Assembly: GCA_012962595.1 (NCBI GenBank)
Contig: DTXE01000447.1
Location: 1-5,102, forward strand
From: Syntrophaceae bacterium
GTDB taxonomy: Bacteria > Desulfobacterota > DTXE01
DNA length: 5,102 bases
Reading direction: 5' to 3'
In this document: piece by piece, positions 1 to 5,102 of the stretch
Numbering within the stretch: the first letter of the stretch is position 1
Layout: the number at the start of each line of letters is the position of its first letter
Position numbers and translations under genes: made by a program
The notes under the pieces: generated by a model
Told to the model about the DNA's origin: nothing
Databases searched by the model: none
What the model saw: the letters and a program-made list of their open reading frames with translations, nothing else

Positions 1-369
1 ACAAGTAAAATTATACCAAAGAAAATTTGGAAAAAAGCTATGAAAAATAACATAGATACTAACTACAAAGGAAAAATGAAGGAAATAGAGAAGGGAAGGC
101 AGGCCTATGTGGTCTATCCATTAATAGAAGAGTCAGAAAGGCTTGATTTGAAGAATGCAACAGATATATGTGAGGAGTTAAAGAGGATATTTCCTCACTT
201 CAATATCCAACTTCTTCACGGAAGAATGAAAGTTCTCAGTGTCTCCTTTTGGCCCAGTATAAAAACCGACGAGGCAAAAAGAAGACTGACTGTAATGGAG
301 AAGACCGCTGATGGCTTTCGGATTGCAGAGGAGGACCTAGCTATTCGAGGGTATTTTTCCTTAAGCTGA
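1..369 (+). pseudogene. recG: recG remnant: ATP-dependent DNA helicase RecG, internally deleted and 3'-truncated
   Basis: RecG is the helicase that remodels stalled replication forks and Holliday junctions. The frame is open from the first base of the window, so the 5' part lies outside; the first in-window ATG is at 40. Counting from that ATG, residues 19-35 (GRQAYVVYPLIEES...) and 60-64 (HGRMK) match the start of the second RecA-like helicase domain. Residues 77-104 (DEAKRRLTVMEKTADGFRIAEEDLAIRG) match the block that in RecG lies well downstream. In E. coli RecG about 65 residues separate these blocks, including the VIEVGVDVPNA and QLRGRVGRG motifs; here they are directly joined. After RG the expected PGE..GTRQ continuation and the last 70 or so residues are replaced by YFSLS and a stop. 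A protein without motifs V and VI cannot be an active helicase. Recognition is from remembered family sequence, not an alignment. An assembly join is an alternative explanation. Confidence 0.78.
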
Positions 370-380
370 TGGAATAACCA

Positions 381-1322
381 ATGATAGAAATTAACCATGG
401 GGTGAGGGTAAATGGCACGGAATTTTGGCTGGATGCCACTAAAACTAAAGAGCTTTCCTTCGTCTCTCATGCCCATACCGATCATGCTGTGAGACACAGA
501 GTTGCTATCGTCTCACAGCGAACAGCAATCCTATACCAGCATAGGGTAGGACAAACTCAGCTTATTGAACTTCCTTTCAATAAACCCGCCCATGTGGGAA
601 ATGCCCGAGTAACCTTATTTCCCTCAGGTCATATCTTAGGCTCATCCCAGATCTTGATAGAGACAGACAAAAGGGTGGTTTACACTGGGGACATCAAGGT
701 AAACAAGGGAGAGACCTCTGAACAGATTGAGATAAAACCATGTGACATCCTCATCATGGAATGCACCTATGGTGAGCCTCGATATGTGTTTCCAGAAAGG
801 GAGAGAACGGTTAAGCAATTGGTAAATTTTGTAGAAAAGGCATTTGATATGAGGTGTACACCAGTGATCTTTGCTTATTCCTTGGGTAAGGCCCAAGAGA
901 CTATAAAGATCCTGGGGGATAAAGGATATAGGCTTAGGGTACATAAGAGAATCTATGAAATTGCCAAGGTATATGAGCAATTGGGGGTTAGGCTCCGGAA
1001 TTATACCCCTTTTCCTCCCTTTACCCCACTTCGGGATGTCTTATTGCTTCCGCCTTACGCCAAGAATTTTCGGGACATAAAACCTATAAAGAAAAGGATG
1101 GCGATCTTGACCGGCTGGGCCTTGGATAAAGATGCTACCTCTCGCTTTGGAGTGGATGAGGTCATTCCCCTATCTGACCATGCAGACTATAAAGAGCTTA
1201 TAAGATATGTGGTGGAGGCTCAGCCTAAGAAGGTCTATACCTTACATGGTTCCCCTAAGTTTGCCTCCATTCTGATGGACATGGGGATACATGCTGTACA
1301 TTTGTTCCCTTTACCTACCTAA
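381..1322 (+). CDS. MBL-fold exonuclease/RNA-processing-type hydrolase (COG1236, beta-CASP-like)
   Basis: This 313-residue protein is a metallo-beta-lactamase-fold nuclease of the CPSF/SNM1-related class, a two-metal phosphodiesterase acting on DNA or RNA in the cytoplasm; no signal peptide is visible. Metal-site residues are all present: SHAHTDH at 29-35 (motif 2), H84 in PSGHILGSS (motif 3), D104 in YTGD (motif 4), E127 in MECTYG (motif A), and the C-terminal LSDHADY (D266, H267) and TLHG (H289), which form the RMMBL-type end. AYSLGKAQE at 165-173 is the usual helix of the short beta-CASP-like insert. Length is normal and no key residue is missing, so it looks intact. ATG 381 follows the recG remnant stop by 11 bp; the only Shine-Dalgarno hint is a weak GATGGA. 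It resembles the ligase-associated exonucleases, but no ligase is nearby, so the substrate is not settled. Its stop overlaps the convergent AsmA-family gene by 12 bp. Confidence 0.9.
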   Translation: MIEINHGVRVNGTEFWLDATKTKELSFVSHAHTDHAVRHRVAIVSQRTAILYQHRVGQTQLIELPFNKPAHVGNARVTLFPSGHILGSSQILIETDKRVVYTGDIKVNKGETSEQIEIKPCDILIMECTYGEPRYVFPERERTVKQLVNFVEKAFDMRCTPVIFAYSLGKAQETIKILGDKGYRLRVHKRIYEIAKVYEQLGVRLRNYTPFPPFTPLRDVLLLPPYAKNFRDIKPIKKRMAILTGWALDKDATSRFGVDEVIPLSDHADYKELIRYVVEAQPKKVYTLHGSPKFASILMDMGIHAVHLFPLPT

Positions 1323-3812
1323 AATATCCTTAAGGATTCCCTTAATCTCTTTTCCTACGGGTATCTTCTCAATCTCTTTTTTCAGTTCCTCTTTAAACCC
1401 TCTTTTCATCTGAGTCTTTAGTGCTTGGGTATTCAATGTCAATCTAGGTTTCATAAGACTCCCTGCCAGGCGGAAGGGAACCAATAACCATCCCTTTTCA
1501 TCCTTCTCAAAGATGTATTGCGTAAATTTTGGCATCTTACTACCTAAACCAGATGATAGCCAGGCGTTGGCCCAAAGATCTATGGTTTTATCAAGGCCTA
1601 TGTTTCCTGAAGCTGTCAGATTAAGGTCTTTCATAGCCAGGGAAAGATTATCGGTAAGTATTTTCCCAGACTTAATTTTGAAATCCATGGATAGGTTATT
1701 AAACCTGGTTTCATTGCTGTAGGTTTTTACCACCAGTAGATTTGCTATTGATGCTATCTCCTTCAGAAGGTTAAAACTGGTAAGGCCACCATCCCTCAAC
1801 CTAAATCGACCCTTGGCATTAAGATTTTTGGTAAGTTCTTCTCCTTCAAAACCAAATCCGGTAGCGGTAAAATCGGCCACTAATAAGCCGAATAGCAAAT
1901 CTTTGGGCGATGCGAAGGTATTATAGACCCCACGGACATCTATACCATTTACCTTGGTAGCAAGACTATAACGGGGGGTTTTCCCCCTCATATCTACTCT
2001 GCCTCTACCTATTACCCTGCCCTTGAAGGTATCAAAGGTCACATTGGTCAAATCCAAAACCTTACCTTTTTTGGTCAACTTGGCGGAAAAATTCTCAAAT
2101 CTAATCTTTTCAAAACGCCCATGGCCGATGGTTACCTTCCCTTCTATATCAAAGCGATCCAGAATATCACCTTTCTCTTCAACCTCTCTCTCCCTCACCA
2201 CCTTTACTTTTCCCTCAACTTTAGGCTGCCTCTGCCCTGGCCCCCTTTTCTTAACCCTATCAATTTCAAGCCGTCCAGAATCCATTAAGAATTTGATATA
2301 AACAAGTTTATCAAGTCTACCTTTGAGATGTGCATTCATATCCATATCGCCTCTTACATTCACTATCTCCTGCAATAAAGGAAAGGTCCCTTCCCACTTA
2401 TTTAAAAGAATCTTTTGTGTGGCTATGTTTAGGTTTATGGCGAGGCCTTTCTTCAATTGGCTGATGGTTCCCTTAATTGTCATGGGAGTCTCTTGAAGGA
2501 TCAATTTTAACTCCCTTATATTTAGCATATCATGCTTTACATCTAGGGCTAATGAGTGCTTTATGTGTATATCCATATCCTGAACCAGAGTCTCTTGGGT
2601 CTTTGTATCTCTGTACCTCACATGTTTAAAAGATGTGGTTCCATTCACATGAACATCAGAATCTACTTGACCCTTCACCAGCCATGTAATATTTCCGCTT
2701 CCAGTAAGACCAGCTAGTGCATTTGCTACTGGAAATTTTTCATCCCAGCCTGAAAGAGAGAAGCCCTTGGCAGTAATTTTTACATCTAAGTCTGGCTGGG
2801 ATGTAATGTGGGTTATTATCCCTTTCATTCTCACTAAGAGGTTGCCCAAAGACAGCTCTCCACTTTCAATAGTAACTTTCTCTTCCTTCAAATTGAGAAT
2901 TCCCCTTTCCTTAATGGCTACATCCATGTTTTTTATAAATGCCTTTCCTTTTATGCCATAAGACAGGTTCTTCATTGAACTAGCAAGATCTACCTCCAGT
3001 GCCTCATTTGCCCTCCCCTTCACTTTCACATGTAAATTTAAGAGACCACCGATACTCCCCCCATTTTTCAAAAATTCGCTGAAGGGCTCAAGGGCAAAAT
3101 CCTCCGTCTCAAGGGCCACTGCTACGGGAATCTTCATAACATCTATTTCTTGCCCCAAAGGTCCCACAGTTCCTTCCAAGGTAACCTTTTTAGGAGTCTC
3201 TTTTAACCGAAAAGAAAGGTGGAAACTAATGGGGTTGTGTAGTGAGATGTCCTTTAAACTAAGGTCAATATCTTTTATATAGAGTTCTTTTCTTTGTGGC
3301 TTGCTAGAATCCAGATAGTGTACTTCCCCACCATCTACCGATGCCTCAGATACCATGAGCCCTTTGATGAAACTGGGCCCTTTATCTTCTGCCGTATTTT
3401 CCTCAGTTTCCTTCTTTTTCTCTTCCACTAAATCAGCGAAATTAAATTTCCCGGCCCTATTTTTTTCTATCAATATCTTGGGTTCTGTGAGAATAAATTT
3501 GTCAACCTCTATATTACCAGTGAAGAGGGGGAGGATTTTAACTAGTACCTGAAGTGACCTTAATCTGACGAAATCCTCTTCTGAAAATCCATGCAGGTTA
3601 GCAATTCTAACCTTTTTAATTTCTGCCCCGATGCCTGGCCAGAAGGTAAGACCTATATCTCCTAAAAAAACCTCCCGATTGAGGGAGGCCTCCAGGGTGG
3701 TCTCTATCTTTCCTTTGAATCTATCTAGGGTAATTAATCGAGGCAGAATGAAGACTGCCGAGATGATAATCACCAGCAAGATACACAACATAACTATTAT
3801 TGCCTTTTTCAT
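1311..3812 (-). CDS. AsmA-family protein (inner-membrane-anchored, periplasmic)
   Basis: An 833-residue AsmA-like protein. Members are anchored in the inner membrane and extend through the periplasm; relatives (AsmA, TamB, YhdP) are linked to phospholipid transport to, or homeostasis of, the outer membrane. Residues 4-24 form one hydrophobic anchor after MKK. The AsmA N-terminal signature follows (LDRFKGKIETTLEASLNRE around 29-47, then a GDIGLTFWPG strand). A charged linker lies at about 130-145, then long beta-rich repeats of alternating polar and hydrophobic residues. About 650-790 is the C-terminal AsmA domain, with RFRLRDGG near 670 and WLLVPFRLAGSL near 775. The last 40 residues are a Lys/Glu-rich amphipathic helix. 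ATG 3812 is chosen because GAGGGGAG sits 7 nt upstream and the anchor starts at once. A longer reading from TTG 3875 would add 21 non-signal-like residues and overlap the likely promoter. The gene is alone in its direction, divergent from the three-helix gene. The cargo is not deducible. Confidence 0.92.
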   Translation of the reverse strand: MKKAIIVMLCILLVIIISAVFILPRLITLDRFKGKIETTLEASLNREVFLGDIGLTFWPGIGAEIKKVRIANLHGFSEEDFVRLRSLQVLVKILPLFTGNIEVDKFILTEPKILIEKNRAGKFNFADLVEEKKKETEENTAEDKGPSFIKGLMVSEASVDGGEVHYLDSSKPQRKELYIKDIDLSLKDISLHNPISFHLSFRLKETPKKVTLEGTVGPLGQEIDVMKIPVAVALETEDFALEPFSEFLKNGGSIGGLLNLHVKVKGRANEALEVDLASSMKNLSYGIKGKAFIKNMDVAIKERGILNLKEEKVTIESGELSLGNLLVRMKGIITHITSQPDLDVKITAKGFSLSGWDEKFPVANALAGLTGSGNITWLVKGQVDSDVHVNGTTSFKHVRYRDTKTQETLVQDMDIHIKHSLALDVKHDMLNIRELKLILQETPMTIKGTISQLKKGLAINLNIATQKILLNKWEGTFPLLQEIVNVRGDMDMNAHLKGRLDKLVYIKFLMDSGRLEIDRVKKRGPGQRQPKVEGKVKVVREREVEEKGDILDRFDIEGKVTIGHGRFEKIRFENFSAKLTKKGKVLDLTNVTFDTFKGRVIGRGRVDMRGKTPRYSLATKVNGIDVRGVYNTFASPKDLLFGLLVADFTATGFGFEGEELTKNLNAKGRFRLRDGGLTSFNLLKEIASIANLLVVKTYSNETRFNNLSMDFKIKSGKILTDNLSLAMKDLNLTASGNIGLDKTIDLWANAWLSSGLGSKMPKFTQYIFEKDEKGWLLVPFRLAGSLMKPRLTLNTQALKTQMKRGFKEELKKEIEKIPVGKEIKGILKDILGR
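3664..3688 (-). terminator. intrinsic-terminator-like hairpin inside the AsmA-family coding sequence
   Basis: On the sense (minus) strand the sequence reads CCTCCC, loop TCAATC, GGGAGG, then seven T. The stem is perfect over 6 bp (5 GC) and could gain two G-U pairs at its base in RNA. It covers codons 42-50 of the gene (EASLNREVF), beginning about 125 nt after the start codon. It has the full form of a Rho-independent terminator but sits in a coding region, so translating ribosomes would normally stop it forming. Whether it works is unknown. Confidence 0.5.
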
Positions 3813-3819
3813 AACCTGT

Positions 3820-3827
3820 CTCCCCTC
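3820..3827 (-). promoter_or_regulatory. ribosome binding site of the AsmA-family gene
   Basis: GAGGGGAG on the minus strand lies 7 nt before ATG 3812. It decides the start of this gene. It is also complementary to the 5' arm of the hairpin at 3664-3688. Confidence 0.7.
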
Positions 3828-3846
3828 ATGGTTTAAATACAAAGGG

Positions 3847-3875
3847 AGTCTACACAAAGTAAAGATGAATCTCAA
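3847..3875 (-). promoter_or_regulatory. likely sigma-70-type promoter of the AsmA-family gene
   Basis: Read on the minus strand: TTGAGA (3875-3870), a 17-nt spacer, then TAGACT (3852-3847). This is a 5/6 match to the -35 consensus and 4/6 to the -10, at ideal spacing. Transcription would start near 3840 and give a leader of about 28 nt carrying the GAGGGGAG ribosome binding site. This supports ATG 3812 over the upstream TTG. Confidence 0.5.
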
Positions 3876-3884
3876 CAGTAATTT

Positions 3885-3906
3885 ATGTCAATTTATCCCT
3901 TGACAT
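3885..3906. repeat. inverted repeat in the divergent intergenic region (possible operator)
   Basis: Two perfect 7-bp arms, ATGTCAA (3885-3891) and TTGACAT (3900-3906), are separated by 8 bp. A further ATGTCAT lies at 3929-3935 over the start codon of the plus-strand gene. Each arm also contains a consensus -35 hexamer (TTGACA) reading outward, so the structure may be two promoter elements, a regulator site, or both. Confidence 0.4.
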
Positions 3907-3930
3907 CACTATGGTGGGTGGTAGTTTAAT
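3900..3930 (+). promoter_or_regulatory. candidate promoter of the three-helix membrane protein gene
   Basis: A perfect TTGACA at 3900-3905 is followed after 19 nt by TTTAAT (3925-3930, 5/6 match to the -10). The spacing is longer than ideal. Transcription would begin at or just past ATG 3934, implying a leaderless message or a wrongly chosen promoter. Weak candidate only. Confidence 0.25.
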
Positions 3931-3933
3931 GTC

Positions 3934-4287
3934 ATGGAGTTCAGCTTCAACTTCTGGATAGGGGTTATTCTTTTAGTAACTAATCAGCCCTTTGGCTGGG
4001 GTGCCATGTTACTATGTAGTGCCCTGGCTGTTAGGACGAAAAAGAAATTTTTCTATTTTTTAGGCCTAGGGGCCTATGCCTTAAGTTGGGGGATGTTGGG
4101 ACTGGGATTTTTGTTAGCTGGCCCAGAAGGTATTCAATACTCCCGTGACTTGCTCAAAGGGTTATGGACAAGCTCTGTAGGAAAGATTTCTATTATTCTT
4201 GGGGTTATGGTATTGATTACTTTAGGTTACATATTAGTACAAAGAAAACGGCGCAAAAAGGTCATTTCCTCTCCTTCAAACCACTGA
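3934..4287 (+). CDS. small integral membrane protein, three predicted helices, function unknown
   Basis: A 117-residue protein I do not recognise as a named family. Hydrophobic segments lie at about 6-33 (interrupted by polar NQPFGWG), 39-63 and 84-102. Basic clusters RTKKK (34-38) and RKRRKK (104-109) both fall on the same predicted side. By the positive-inside rule this gives an N-out, C-in topology with a short periplasmic loop at about 64-83. The N-terminal MEFSFNFWIG has no cleavable signal. Gly-rich helix faces (GLGAY, GMLGLG) suggest helix packing, possibly oligomerisation. It is divergent from the AsmA-family gene, sharing a 121-bp control region, so a role in envelope biology is a reasonable but unproven inference. 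A purine-rich stretch (GGTGGGTGG, 3913-3921) upstream of ATG 3934 is only a weak ribosome binding site. Its 3' end overlaps the convergent minus-strand gene by 26 bp. Confidence 0.75.
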   Translation: MEFSFNFWIGVILLVTNQPFGWGAMLLCSALAVRTKKKFFYFLGLGAYALSWGMLGLGFLLAGPEGIQYSRDLLKGLWTSSVGKISIILGVMVLITLGYILVQRKRRKKVISSPSNH

Positions 4288-4855
4288 TTCTATCCAGAAG
4301 CCTCTCTTTGCCTTTGTTACTCAAGCGAGTGTATCTCTTTACAAGAATCTCAATCTCTCTCTCCTCCTCGGTTTCGGCATCTAATTTTTCATCAATCCTT
4401 CCCTTTACCTGTTTTACTACTATCTTTAGATCCTCTCTGGAAAGTGCTCTCGCCTTGTTAAGCCAATCCTTAACATTTTCTCTATTAGTTATTGGTCGTA
4501 TGATTCTAAGTTTATGCCTATCTATGCCCTGTAAATCCTTTGAATAGGCCTTCAAGCCCAATTTCAAAATATAGTGCCGGTAAAGGCTCTGGGCAAGGTT
4601 GGCAGTATGAGGTGCTAGATCCAGTCCCCCGGATTCTACAGGAGCAGCAAGAAATGTCCGGTAGCTCTCAAAACCCAGTACCTTATGAAGTCGGCGATCT
4701 TCTATTTCACATAGGTATCGTCCTAAAATGAAGGATGTTTGTGAGATTCTCCGTTTTAAGGCAAGTGCAATCTGACGGTGCCGGAAAGCAGACCTTGCCT
4801 CATCCGAGTAAATTTTGGTTGTAGCGTCCTCGTCTGCCCGTTTTTTAAGCTTCAT
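4262..4855 (-). CDS. hypothetical charged all-helical protein, possibly nucleic-acid-binding
   Basis: A 197-residue cytoplasmic protein with no signal or membrane segment. Composition is rich in Arg, Lys, Glu and Leu, typical of an all-helical fold. Residues about 41-66 (SFILGRYLCEIEDRRLHKVLGFES) and 88-100 (AQSLYRHYILKLG) recall a class of helical proteins in plasmid, phage and chromosomal accessory regions in which an 'LG..L.EI......LGF.S' helix precedes a helix-turn-helix-like segment. ENVKDWLNKARALSREDLK (126-144) is also typical of that class. Residues about 140-178 are likely coiled coil or a long helix. This similarity is from memory and weak, so no function is assigned. ATG 4855 is the only plausible start: the frame is closed by a TAA 12 nt upstream (4868-4870), and no clear Shine-Dalgarno is seen. 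It lies 37 bp downstream of a co-oriented gene and may be translated from the same mRNA. Confidence 0.8.
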   Translation of the reverse strand: MKLKKRADEDATTKIYSDEARSAFRHRQIALALKRRISQTSFILGRYLCEIEDRRLHKVLGFESYRTFLAAPVESGGLDLAPHTANLAQSLYRHYILKLGLKAYSKDLQGIDRHKLRIIRPITNRENVKDWLNKARALSREDLKIVVKQVKGRIDEKLDAETEEEREIEILVKRYTRLSNKGKERLLDRISGLKERK

Positions 4856-4892
4856 GATGGATTGTCTTTAAATGTGTGAGTGTTTTCTTAAA

Positions 4893-5102
4893 CTACTTTG
4901 CTTCCGCCTTCTCTCGCTTCCAGAATTTCCACCAGGCCTTCCCTTTTTCTTTACCTTTACCCTTATATTCCTTTTGGCCCTTGGTTACAGCCATTTCCTT
5001 GGCCTCTTCAGATTTACCTTTCTCCAATACTCCCTTTTCCAGGCCCGGCGGAACATCTCCTTCACCCCAGCCTTTCTTTTCTCCTTTTTGCCATCCTGGT
5101 GG
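4893..5102 (-). CDS. C-terminal end of a Lys/Gly/Glu-rich PPGW/PPGL-motif protein (5' partial)
   Basis: The minus frame is open from the right edge of the window for 69 codons to a TAG at 4893-4895, so the start lies beyond 5102. The visible part begins PPGWQKGEKKGWGEGDVPPG, then a second PPGL-E-KG unit, a spacer (LEKGKSEEAKEMAVTKGQ), a KGKGKEKGK stretch and a Trp/Lys-rich end (KAWWKFWKREKAEAK). Paired PPGW/PPGL elements separated by Lys/Gly-rich linkers occur at the C-termini of many uncharacterised, often secreted, bacterial proteins. Here they are the main evidence that this purine-rich frame is real rather than a low-complexity artefact. The competing minus frames close earlier. Cell location and function cannot be told without the N-terminus. 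It is upstream of, and co-oriented with, the 197-residue protein gene; the 37-bp gap shows no terminator hairpin. Confidence 0.65.
   Translation of the reverse strand, partial: PPGWQKGEKKGWGEGDVPPGLEKGVLEKGKSEEAKEMAVTKGQKEYKGKGKEKGKAWWKFWKREKAEAK

Noticed and set aside
216..497. Minus-strand open frame of 93 codons across the recG remnant and nuclease start.
   Set aside because: It lies antisense to two recognisable protein sequences and shows no family features of its own.
642..980. Minus-strand open frame of 112 codons inside the nuclease gene.
   Set aside because: It is fully antisense to a well-conserved enzyme and has no ribosome binding site or motif.
381..1322. Calling the nuclease a ligase-associated DNA exonuclease.
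   Set aside because: No DNA ligase gene is in the window and the N-terminal pattern is not clearly of that subfamily; the broader COG1236-type call is safer.
1326..1337. 12-bp perfect palindrome ATCCTTAAGGAT just past the nuclease stop.
   Set aside because: It encodes I-L-K-D in the AsmA-family C-terminus, is short and AT-rich in the centre, and has no T-tract or loop, so it is not a credible terminator.
3813..3875. N-terminal extension of the AsmA-family protein from TTG 3875.
   Set aside because: The extra 21 residues are not signal-like, the TTG overlaps the likely -35 box, and a strong ribosome binding site with a membrane anchor lies at ATG 3812.
4039..4056. A-tract/T-tract inverted repeat (AAAAAGAAATTTTT) in the membrane gene.
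   Set aside because: It is only AT pairs and is explained by Lys/Phe codons between two membrane helices.
4164..4731. Plus-strand open frames antisense to the 197-residue protein gene.
   Set aside because: They are Ser/Leu-rich translations typical of the complement of a Lys/Glu/Arg-rich gene and have no recognisable motif.
1..5102. CRISPR arrays, tRNA/rRNA genes, insertion sequences, phage integration sites.
   Set aside because: No direct-repeat arrays, cloverleaf-like segments, transposase motifs or terminal repeats were seen on either strand.

Overview
The window looks like chromosomal DNA from a moderately AT-rich, Gram-negative-type (diderm) bacterium. The main pointer is a full-length AsmA-family envelope protein. 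Heavy use of AGA/AGG arginine and ATA isoleucine codons fits an AT-leaning genome, perhaps of the Desulfobacterota or Nitrospirota kind, but the taxonomy is only a guess. I see no tRNA, rRNA, CRISPR array, insertion sequence or phage module.

Layout, left to right. (1) Positions 1-369, plus strand: a decayed recG remnant. It keeps the helicase-core block around GRQAYVVYPLIEES and HGRMK and the later TADGFRIAEEDLAIRG block, but the segment between them, with helicase motifs V and VI, is gone, and so is the RecG C-terminus. (2) 381-1322, plus: an intact 313-residue metallo-beta-lactamase (MBL) nuclease of the COG1236/beta-CASP type, starting 11 bp after the remnant. (3) 1311-3812, minus: an 833-residue AsmA-family protein whose stop codon overlaps the MBL stop tail to tail. 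(4) 3813-3933: a divergent intergenic region with a good minus-strand promoter and an inverted repeat. (5) 3934-4287, plus: a small protein with three predicted membrane helices. (6) 4262-4855, minus: a 197-residue charged helical protein of unknown function, overlapping the membrane gene tail to tail by 26 bp. (7) 4893-5102, minus: the C-terminal end of a Lys/Gly/Glu-rich PPGW/PPGL protein that runs off the right edge.

How the parts relate: the recG remnant and MBL nuclease form a DNA repair/processing pair in which only the nuclease still looks functional. The AsmA protein and the three-helix protein are transcribed divergently from a shared control region and both belong to the cell envelope. 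The two rightmost genes are co-oriented, 37 bp apart, and may be one transcription unit.

The most notable non-coding signal is a textbook intrinsic-terminator shape (GC-rich 6-bp stem, 6-nt loop, seven T) inside the asmA-like coding sequence about 125 nt after its start codon and in the sense direction. The leader's ribosome binding site can in principle pair with the 5' arm of that hairpin. The second notable signal is the internally deleted recG, whose reading frame stays open across the deletion.
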